A stretch of 56,610 bases of DNA from an uncultured bacterium (GTDB taxonomy: Bacteria > Patescibacteriota > Minisyncoccia > Moranbacterales > GWC2-37-73), in the NCBI GenBank assembly GCA_903885965.1, contig CAISKQ010000015.1, positions 1 to 56,610 on the forward strand, written 5' to 3'. The position numbers were made by a program, and so were the translations under genes. Under the pieces are notes generated by a model, which made no database searches, was not told the origin of the DNA, and saw nothing but the letters and a program-made list of their open reading frames with translations. The stretch's first letter is position 1; every line of letters starts with the position of its first letter. Shown here piece after piece: positions 50,078 through 56,610 of the stretch.

Positions 50078-50473
50078 ATGAAGAAGATAATTAAAAAAAT
50101 CTTGGCTGGAGTTATTCTTTCGACAATCATGTTGGTTGTTGGGGGTTTTTGCAGCGGAACTATGGCGCAAGCTTCTTCGCATAAAAATCAGGATATGCCA
50201 GAAATTATGGATGCTCACTGCGGAGGAAATAATCAGGTAGAGCTCTCAACTAATATTCCTACTCATGATAGTGTGATGCCTTGCTGCGTGGGCAAGCATG
50301 ATAATTCCGAAATTGTTACACCTTCAGTTTTGATTGAGCGTTTGAAATTTTATCAAATTTCAGTTTCTCAGCGGGAAATTTGTGCTTTGCAATCAACAGA
50401 TCAAAAAACATACGCATCTTCGCCGTCTCCTCCGGAGCCGGATATACTTTCTTCCAGTATTCGCTTGGAATGA
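50078..50473 (+). CDS. Small secreted protein, possibly metal-binding (Cys/His-containing)
   Basis: Signal peptide; DAHCGG…MPCCVGKHD; next to copper-type genes. Confidence 0.5.
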   Translation: MKKIIKKILAGVILSTIMLVVGGFCSGTMAQASSHKNQDMPEIMDAHCGGNNQVELSTNIPTHDSVMPCCVGKHDNSEIVTPSVLIERLKFYQISVSQREICALQSTDQKTYASSPSPPEPDILSSSIRLE

Positions 50474-50517
50474 AAAAACTTTAACCTTATTTTTTAATAA
50501 GGTTGTTTGTGGTGAAA

Positions 50518-50559
50518 GGGTTAACTTTTCTTTTTAGGAAAGAAAAGTTACAAAAGAAA
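50518..50559. repeat. Dispersed stem-loop element, copy 1
   Basis: gggttaacttttctttttaggaaagaaaagttacaaaagaaa; inverted counterpart at 52518-52556. Confidence 0.85.
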
Positions 50560-50809
50560 ATCGCGCCTACCTCGCGCTGTCAAAATTGCTACGCTGCTTC
50601 GCTAAAAATTCCCGCTGCACTTTTTCTACTGAAAAAGCTCGCTTGAAATTTTTTACGCTCATTCGCTTCAATTTTGAAACGCGCTTCGTAATGGCGCAAA
50701 TTGAAATGCAAAAATGCAGAGATGCAAAATTCTAGAATCTAAAATCAAGAATCTAAAATCTGCTCTCGTGTATTCGTAGGTTTATTAAAAAATATAAAAA
50801 CTTATAAAT

Positions 50810-52264
50810 ATGAACAATAAAATAATCGTTCCGATTGCTGGCATGCATTGCAGAAGCTGCGAACTTTTGGTTGAGGACAGTTTGTCAGAAGTTACAAGCG
50901 TTCGGCGCAGTGTGGTTAATTTCAAAAAGGGCACTGCTGAAATTCATTTCGATCAGCAAAAACCTGAGGATAGTGAAATTGAAAAAGCAATTCGCGGTGC
51001 TGGGTATAGCCTTGGCAGTGACAAACCAAAAACTTGGCTGAGCAAAAATCCGCAGGATTATCAGGATTTGGCAGTGGCTGGAATTTTTTTGGTTGGTTTG
51101 TTTATTGTTGCGAAAAATCTCGGGCTGACAAATGTCAATCTTGGTGGCGTTTCAAATCCATCTAGTTTGGGCGTGGTTTTTTTGGTGGGAATCACAGCTG
51201 GGCTTTCAACTTGTATGGCATTGGTTGGTGGGCTGATTTTGGGAATTGCGGCCAGGCATAATGAGAAACATCCTGAGGCGAGCGCAATGCAAAAATTCAG
51301 GCCGCATTTGTTTTTTAATCTCGGCAGGATTGGTGGCTATGCATTTTTCGGAGCAATTCTTGGCTCACTTGGCTCAGCCTTGCAAATGTCAGGTTTGGTT
51401 TTGGGAATTTTGACTATTGCAGTTGGGCTGGTGATGTTGGCGCTGGGAGTTAAATTGTTGGGAATTTTTCCGCGTTTGGAAAATGCTGCCATTTCTTTGC
51501 CAACAAGTGTGGCTAAATTCTTTGGAATCAAAAAAGAAGTTAAAGAATATAGTCATCGCGGTTCAATGCTCACAGGCGCGCTGACATTTTTTCTGCCTTG
51601 CGGTTTCACCCAGGCGATGCAACTTTTTGCAGTGAGCTCTGGTAGTCCTGTTCAGGGGGGTTTGATTATGGGCATTTTTGCTCTTGGAACGGCGCCAGGG
51701 TTGCTTGGGGTGGGCGCTATCATTTCGGTAGTGAAGGGAATTTTTGCCAAACGTTTTTTCAAGTTTGCAGGAATCCTGGTGATCATCTTGGCATTTTTTA
51801 ATATCACCAATGGCTTTAATTTGGCAGGTTGGCAGAATCCAACAGTTAATAGTTCACAGTCAACAGTTCATAGCCAAAGTGTTGATCCAAATGTGAAGAT
51901 GGAAAATGGGGTGCAAATAATAAATATGGTTGAAACTTCAAGTGGATATTCACCGAACAAGTTTACTATCAAAAAAGGTGTGCCAGTGCGCTGGGTGATT
52001 GATGCTCAGGCTCCAAATTCTTGTGCTAGCAGTATTTTGGTTTCAAGTTTGAATATTCGAAAAACTTTAACAGCAGGACAAAATGTGATTGAATTTACTC
52101 CAAAAGAGGTTGGTAAAATTCCATTTTCTTGCGGCATGGGGATGTATACTGGTGTTTTCAATGTGGTGGATGACCAAGGCAATGGCGCCACAGCAGTTGA
52201 CGAAAAAACTCCGAGCGCTAGTATTCCCAAGGGAGTCTGCACGATGCAAGGATGCGGGAATTAG
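50810..52264 (+). CDS. HMA domain + TauE/SafE-like membrane domain + C-terminal cupredoxin-like domain
   Basis: GMHCRSCELLVEDSL HMA; VGITAGLSTCMALVGGLILG…LPCGFTQAMQLFAVSSGS; C-terminal PFSCGMGMYTGVF. Confidence 0.88.
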   Translation: MNNKIIVPIAGMHCRSCELLVEDSLSEVTSVRRSVVNFKKGTAEIHFDQQKPEDSEIEKAIRGAGYSLGSDKPKTWLSKNPQDYQDLAVAGIFLVGLFIVAKNLGLTNVNLGGVSNPSSLGVVFLVGITAGLSTCMALVGGLILGIAARHNEKHPEASAMQKFRPHLFFNLGRIGGYAFFGAILGSLGSALQMSGLVLGILTIAVGLVMLALGVKLLGIFPRLENAAISLPTSVAKFFGIKKEVKEYSHRGSMLTGALTFFLPCGFTQAMQLFAVSSGSPVQGGLIMGIFALGTAPGLLGVGAIISVVKGIFAKRFFKFAGILVIILAFFNITNGFNLAGWQNPTVNSSQSTVHSQSVDPNVKMENGVQIINMVETSSGYSPNKFTIKKGVPVRWVIDAQAPNSCASSILVSSLNIRKTLTAGQNVIEFTPKEVGKIPFSCGMGMYTGVFNVVDDQGNGATAVDEKTPSASIPKGVCTMQGCGN

Positions 52265-52517
52265 GTTTTTCTCTATGAATTACAAATTTGTATGAATGTA
52301 CGAAAACCCATAAATCTACAAATAAATATAGAAATTATAACATCTGTATTTTATATTCCGTATTTTACATTGCTCTCCGCACATTGCGCAGTGCGTAGGC
52401 AAAAGACAAATGATGAGCGTTAAGAAATTTTGAAACGCAGTGAGGTCAGCAGGCCGAACGGAGTGTAAATTTTAGTGAAGAGTGAAGTCCTTGCCACAGC
52501 AACAAGCACGTGCGGGA

Positions 52518-52556
52518 TTTCTTTTGTAACTTTTCTATTAAAAGAAAAGTTAACCC
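52518..52556. repeat. Dispersed stem-loop element, copy 2 (inverted)
   Basis: tttcttttgtaacttttctattaaaagaaaagttaaccc. Confidence 0.85.
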
Positions 52557-52608
52557 CTGAATCAATTTATTAATAAATGTAATATTAAATTCGTAGGTAT
52601 AATATAAT

Positions 52609-54966
52609 ATGAAAAGAATAAACTTATCTCTTTCTGGCATGCATTGCACTTCGTGCGCAATGTTGGTCGAGAGAACGCTTGGAAAAACACCTGGTGTTCA
52701 AAAAGCTAGTGTGAATTTTGCAGCCGAAAAAGTGTTGGTTGATTTTGATGAGCAGACAACTGATGTGCAAAAAATCATCGCAGCCATTGGGCGGGGTGGT
52801 TATGGTGCACAAGAAGTTGATGCTAAAGATAGTGAGTTTGAAGGCAAGAAAATAGCCAAAGAAGTTTCTGATTATTTCAGTAGGTTTATTTTCAGTGCAA
52901 TTTTGAGCTCTCCAATGCTGTATTTCATGCTGCTGGATTTTTTCAAGTGGCTGCCTGGTGAAAAAGGCCTGGCACCATACGTGGGAATTTTCTCGCTGCT
53001 GCTGACGATTCCGGTGCAGTTTGTGGTTGGCAAAGATTTTTATAAAGGCATGTGGGCGGCACTGAAAATGAAAACTTTCAACATGGATAGCTTGATTGCA
53101 ATTGGGACTTCGACGGCTTTTTTCTATAGTTCGTATAATTTTGCAACTTATGCAATTGCCAACAAGTCTGTGATTGGAGCGGGCGGAGCGAAAATTCCAG
53201 ATCTCTATTTCGAAACCGCTGCCTATTTGATAACCTTCGTTATTTTGGGAAAGTGGTTGGAAATTCGCACTAAGGGAAAAACTTCTGATGCTATCAAAAA
53301 GTTGATGGGAATGCAGGCTAAGACTGCACGTGTCCTTCGGCAGGCTCAAGATAAAATTATCGAGATTGATATTCCGATTGAAGAAGTTGTGCATGGTGAC
53401 ATTATTCTTGTGCGTCCGGGAGAAAAAGTTCCAGTGGATGGAAAAATGACCAAAGGCGCATCTTCAGTGGATGAGTCCATGCTTACTGGGGAAAGTTTAC
53501 CGGTAGAAAAAAGTGTCGGTAGCTTCGTGGTTGGAGGAACAATCAACAAGACTGGAAGTTTTGAATTTGAGGCCACAAAAATTGGCTCAGAAACGACGTT
53601 GGCTCAGATTATCCGCCTGATTGAAGAGGCTCAGGGATCAAAAGCACCGATTCAAAAGTTTGCTGACAAAATTGCAGCTTGGTTTGTGCCGGCTGTGATT
53701 GGAATTGCAATAGTAACTTTTCTATTGTGGTATTTTATTTTCGGTGCAACACTAGCTTTTTCTTTGATGGCTTTTGTGTCAGTGATTGTCATCGCATGTC
53801 CTTGCGCGCTAGGTTTGGCGACTCCGACATCTCTCATGGTTGGAACTGGCAAGGGCGCGCAATATGGAATCTTGGTGAAGGGTGGCGAAGCTTTGGAATC
53901 TGCCAGTAATATTTCAGCGGTTGTTTTTGATAAAACCGGAACGCTCACGCATGGAAAACCAAAAGTCACTGATGTTTTGATTTTTGGAGAAAATAATGAA
54001 AATGATGTTTTGGCAATTGCGGCGAGTCTGGAAAAACTTTCCGAGCATCCACTGGCTGAAGCGATTTATACCTATGCTCAAGAAAAAAATATCAACTTAA
54101 AAAATGTTGATGATTTCAATTCGATTCCTGGCCATGGTGTCAAAGGTAGTATTGGCGGGGTTGTTTATCATTTTGGCAATCGCAAGTTGGCGAGTGATTT
54201 GAAAATTAGTTTTGAGCATGTTAATGCTGAGCTGGAAAAGTTGGAGAATGAAGGCAAGACAGCGATGATTTTGACCGATGAAAAAAATGTTTTGGCCATC
54301 ATTGCAGTGGCGGACACTGTTAAAGAAACTTCGCGCGAAGCTGTGGCAAAATTAAAAATGATGGGCATTGAAGTTTTCATGATTACTGGTGATAATTTGC
54401 GAACTGCCAAAGCGATTGCAAAACTTGTTGGCATTGATGAGCAGCATGTTTTGGCTGAGGTTTTACCTGAGGACAAAGCTAATGAAGTGAAGAAACTTCA
54501 AGCGTTTGGGAAAAAGGTTGCTATGGTTGGTGATGGTATTAATGATGCTCCGGCTTTGACGCAAGCTAATGTTGGCATTGCCATGGGCACAGGAACTGAC
54601 GTGGCTATGGAGGCAGGCGATATTGTGATTATGAAAAGTGATTTGAATGACGTGGTGACATCACTGCAACTTTCCAAAGAAACCATGGGTAAGATTCGGC
54701 AAAATATGTTCTTTGCTTTGTTTTATAATGTGATTGGCATTCCGATTGCGGCTAGGGTTTTCTTTGCGTTTGGATTGATTTTAAAGCCGGAATTGGCAGG
54801 CCTGGCTATGGCGATGAGTTCGATTTCGGTGGTGGCTAATTCGCTTCTCCTGCGTTTTTTCAAGCCCGGCAAGAAAAATTATTTTTCCCTTGTTGCTCCT
54901 GTGATAATGATAGTCGTTTTTACTTTTGGGTTTATTTTGTTTGCTAAATTGAGTAGTAACATGTAA
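52609..54966 (+). CDS. copA: Copper-translocating P1B-type ATPase
   Basis: [49 protein letters not shown]. Confidence 0.97.
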   Translation: MKRINLSLSGMHCTSCAMLVERTLGKTPGVQKASVNFAAEKVLVDFDEQTTDVQKIIAAIGRGGYGAQEVDAKDSEFEGKKIAKEVSDYFSRFIFSAILSSPMLYFMLLDFFKWLPGEKGLAPYVGIFSLLLTIPVQFVVGKDFYKGMWAALKMKTFNMDSLIAIGTSTAFFYSSYNFATYAIANKSVIGAGGAKIPDLYFETAAYLITFVILGKWLEIRTKGKTSDAIKKLMGMQAKTARVLRQAQDKIIEIDIPIEEVVHGDIILVRPGEKVPVDGKMTKGASSVDESMLTGESLPVEKSVGSFVVGGTINKTGSFEFEATKIGSETTLAQIIRLIEEAQGSKAPIQKFADKIAAWFVPAVIGIAIVTFLLWYFIFGATLAFSLMAFVSVIVIACPCALGLATPTSLMVGTGKGAQYGILVKGGEALESASNISAVVFDKTGTLTHGKPKVTDVLIFGENNENDVLAIAASLEKLSEHPLAEAIYTYAQEKNINLKNVDDFNSIPGHGVKGSIGGVVYHFGNRKLASDLKISFEHVNAELEKLENEGKTAMILTDEKNVLAIIAVADTVKETSREAVAKLKMMGIEVFMITGDNLRTAKAIAKLVGIDEQHVLAEVLPEDKANEVKKLQAFGKKVAMVGDGINDAPALTQANVGIAMGTGTDVAMEAGDIVIMKSDLNDVVTSLQLSKETMGKIRQNMFFALFYNVIGIPIAARVFFAFGLILKPELAGLAMAMSSISVVANSLLLRFFKPGKKNYFSLVAPVIMIVVFTFGFILFAKLSSNM

Positions 54967-55033
54967 TAAAAGATTATGCTAGAATGGGCGTAGTAGTTGA
55001 TAGTAGTTAATTTTTAATTAATTCAAAAAACAT

Positions 55034-55318
55034 ATGATGTATGGATATAGAGTGGGTCATGGGTTTGGGCTTTTTGGCGAATTGTTTTCGCTGATTTTTT
55101 GGGTTTTGGTTATTTGGCTGATTGTTTCTTTGATTCGTCACAAGCACAGCGGGAAAGGTGCCTGTTGCGGTTCAGCAGCTTTGGAAAATTCCTGCTGTGG
55201 AAAAAAAGTTGACAACGCCACTGACATCTTGCGTGAGCGTTTTGCCAAAGGCGAAATTTCCAAGGAGGAATTCGAAGAAAAAATCCAAGTTTTGGAAGGC
55301 AAAAAGACAATCGGTTGA
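55034..55318 (+). CDS. SHOCT-domain small membrane protein
   Basis: TM helix, paired Cys motifs, DILRERFAKGEISKEEFEEKIQVL. Confidence 0.8.
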   Translation: MMYGYRVGHGFGLFGELFSLIFWVLVIWLIVSLIRHKHSGKGACCGSAALENSCCGKKVDNATDILRERFAKGEISKEEFEEKIQVLEGKKTIG

Positions 55319-55337
55319 AAAATTTCTTGTTTGTGTT

Positions 55338-55371
55338 TAAAAAAGTGAACATTTGCATGTTCACTTTTTTT
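55338..55371 (+). terminator. Rho-independent terminator
   Basis: aaaaaagtgaacatttgcatgttcacttttttta. Confidence 0.85.
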
Positions 55372-55385
55372 ATATTCTATTTTTG

Positions 55386-55423
55386 AATATGCTATTTCCC
55401 GCATATGCGGGAAATAGCATATT
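55386..55423. repeat. 38-bp perfect palindrome 1
   Basis: AATATGCTATTTCCCGCATATGCGGGAAATAGCATATT. Confidence 0.97.
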
Positions 55424-55489
55424 AGATAAATAGGTAAAAAGAAAATATAGAATTGCATGTCCGCATAGTAAGCTTTCGTGCATATTAGT

Positions 55490-55527
55490 AATATGTTAAT
55501 TCTGGCATATGCGGGAATTAACATATT
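55490..55527. repeat. 38-bp palindrome 2 (two mismatched pairs)
   Basis: AATATGTTAATTCTGGCATATGCGGGAATTAACATATT. Confidence 0.95.
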
Positions 55528-55637
55528 GTCTGATTTTGGAAAATACAATATAATTAAGGAAAAAAGAGTGAGGAAAAAATAAAAAAGCGAAGGAAATAAA
55601 AAGAATAAGCAAGCTAGAAAAAATAAAATAAAAATGT

Positions 55638-56294
55638 ATGGCTGAAAAAAAGAAAAAGAAAATTCATAAAAAAGAAGTTTCAAATAAAATACCAATAAAA
55701 GAACGGTTGGAGAATTTTTTCTATTCTGACACCCCAACCGCTACTGCCACAAAGTTCTTATTGATGTTTGTTGGCATTGGTGTAATTGTTTGTGGCGGGG
55801 CAATTGTGCCAGGCATTTTAAAGGTGATTGATGAATTTGGGATGCCTGAAGAAAAATCAAAAAAATATTCTCGCAAGCAACTTGATAATGCCTTTGCTCA
55901 CTTAAAGCGACAAAAACTGGTGGAAATAATCAAGGAAAAAGATGGTAAGATGCATGTGAAGCTTACCAATAAAGGTAAAAAGAGAATGGTCGAATTTTCA
56001 ATTGATACTTTGAAAATAAAAAAACCAAAGAAATGGGATAAAAAGTGGCGGGTGCTTATGTTTGATATTCCTACTAAGCCGAAAATATACAATCAAGCTC
56101 GCGAAGCTTTGAGATCAAAAATAAAGGAACTCGGATTTTTTCAAATGCAAAAGAGTGTTTGGGTTTGTCCCTTTGAATGTGAAGACGAGCTTTTGTTTGT
56201 GGCTGAGTTATACCATGTGGAAAAATATATTGAAGTTCTCACCGTGGAAAAACTTTTGCATGAAAGTATCCTTAAAAGAAAATTTAGACTTTAG
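55638..56294 (+). CDS. Cas2/PaaX-C-like protein with N-terminal TM and winged-helix region
   Basis: FLLMFVGIGVIVCGGAIVPGIL TM; RKQLDNAFAHLKRQKLVEII wHTH; KWRVLMFDIPTKPKIYNQAREALRSKIKELGFFQMQKSVWVCPFECEDEL Cas2-like fold. Confidence 0.8.
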   Translation: MAEKKKKKIHKKEVSNKIPIKERLENFFYSDTPTATATKFLLMFVGIGVIVCGGAIVPGILKVIDEFGMPEEKSKKYSRKQLDNAFAHLKRQKLVEIIKEKDGKMHVKLTNKGKKRMVEFSIDTLKIKKPKKWDKKWRVLMFDIPTKPKIYNQAREALRSKIKELGFFQMQKSVWVCPFECEDELLFVAELYHVEKYIEVLTVEKLLHESILKRKFRL

Positions 56295-56337
56295 TTTGAA
56301 TTGCGAAATTTTTTTATTTGTATTTTTTTTATTCATA

Positions 56338-56375
56338 AATATGCTAAATCCCGCATATGCGGGATTTAGCATATT
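56338..56375. repeat. 38-bp perfect palindrome 3
   Basis: AATATGCTAAATCCCGCATATGCGGGATTTAGCATATT. Confidence 0.97.
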
Positions 56376-56405
56376 ACTCAAAGTGTGATTTGAAGGGAAT
56401 TTGGG

Positions 56406-56456
56406 TGTCATTTTAGATGATGTATCAGGGAGGCTCTTGGTGTCATTTTAGATGAT
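56406..56456. repeat. Two direct copies of TGTCATTTTAGATGAT, 35 bp apart
   Basis: 56406-56421 and 56441-56456 identical; resembles an insertion-sequence end. Confidence 0.85.
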
Positions 56457-56470
56457 TTGACGCGTCCGCA

Positions 56471-56610
56471 AGTATATTCCAATACAGGAATGATACCTCA
56501 AATGTAAGCTACAATATTGGGCATTTTTGAAAAATTTAGTTAACTTTAATTTTAGAAAATACCTTCATTTTCTCTTTTCTCATTTCTTCACCAGCTTCAA
56601 TGTCACTTTT
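56471..56610. repeat. Right copy of the 140-bp terminal inverted repeat
   Basis: Exact reverse complement of 1-140. Confidence 0.95.

Noticed and set aside
52624-53394. 256-aa minus-strand ORF opposite copA
   Set aside because: Antisense shadow of a strongly conserved gene; no recognisable domain.
55386-56375. CRISPR array next to a Cas2-like gene
   Set aside because: Only three palindromes, irregular spacing (66 bp, then about 810 bp), no spacers and no cas1 or effector genes.
1-56610. Alternative genetic code (TGA as Gly)
   Set aside because: TGA acts as a stop in several well-bounded genes (e.g. the DUF1016 genes and the SHOCT gene) and conserved proteins do not need TGA readthrough.

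Overview
The window looks like a whole contig, or most of one, from a low-GC Candidate Phyla Radiation / Patescibacteria-type genome (inference from gene content and style; standard stop codons are in use, with no sign of TGA recoding). I saw no rRNA, tRNA or CRISPR array. Recognisable content: an ABC-F ATPase; four tandem VirB2/TrbC-like pilin genes; a MarR-HlyD-HlyD-EmrB efflux operon whose EmrB gene carries a single-base frameshift; an ECF sigma factor plus a MacA-MacB system; a DedA-like protein; a fused GT4-GT2 glycosyltransferase; RarA/MgsA; a mobile/defence-flavoured stretch at 18.6-27.8 kb (two DUF1016/YhcG nucleases, a DUF4145 protein, a TrmB regulator, orphan ORFs, an AntA/AntB antirepressor); an RND/HlyD/MarR efflux operon; an ECF sigma factor beside a giant membrane-anchored alpha-2-macroglobulin; uvrB, uvrA and uvrC; a DsbA-like protein; and a copper-type island (HMA-TauE/SafE protein, CopA, SHOCT protein). 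Most interesting signals: (1) a Cas2/PaaX-like gene flanked by three 38-bp palindromes with a fixed core and compensatory arm changes, resembling a RAYT/REP arrangement; (2) two copies of a modular multi-hairpin noncoding array flanking a two-gene block, with some modules reordered; (3) an ECF sigma gene and a sigma-linked alpha-2-macroglobulin membrane protein that share a GTTACC-N15-CGTTGTAA promoter; (4) a MITE-like hairpin inserted between the promoter and start codon of a DUF1016 gene; (5) a 140-bp perfect terminal inverted repeat at the contig ends, possibly an assembly-graph effect. All alignments were made by eye and no database search was run.
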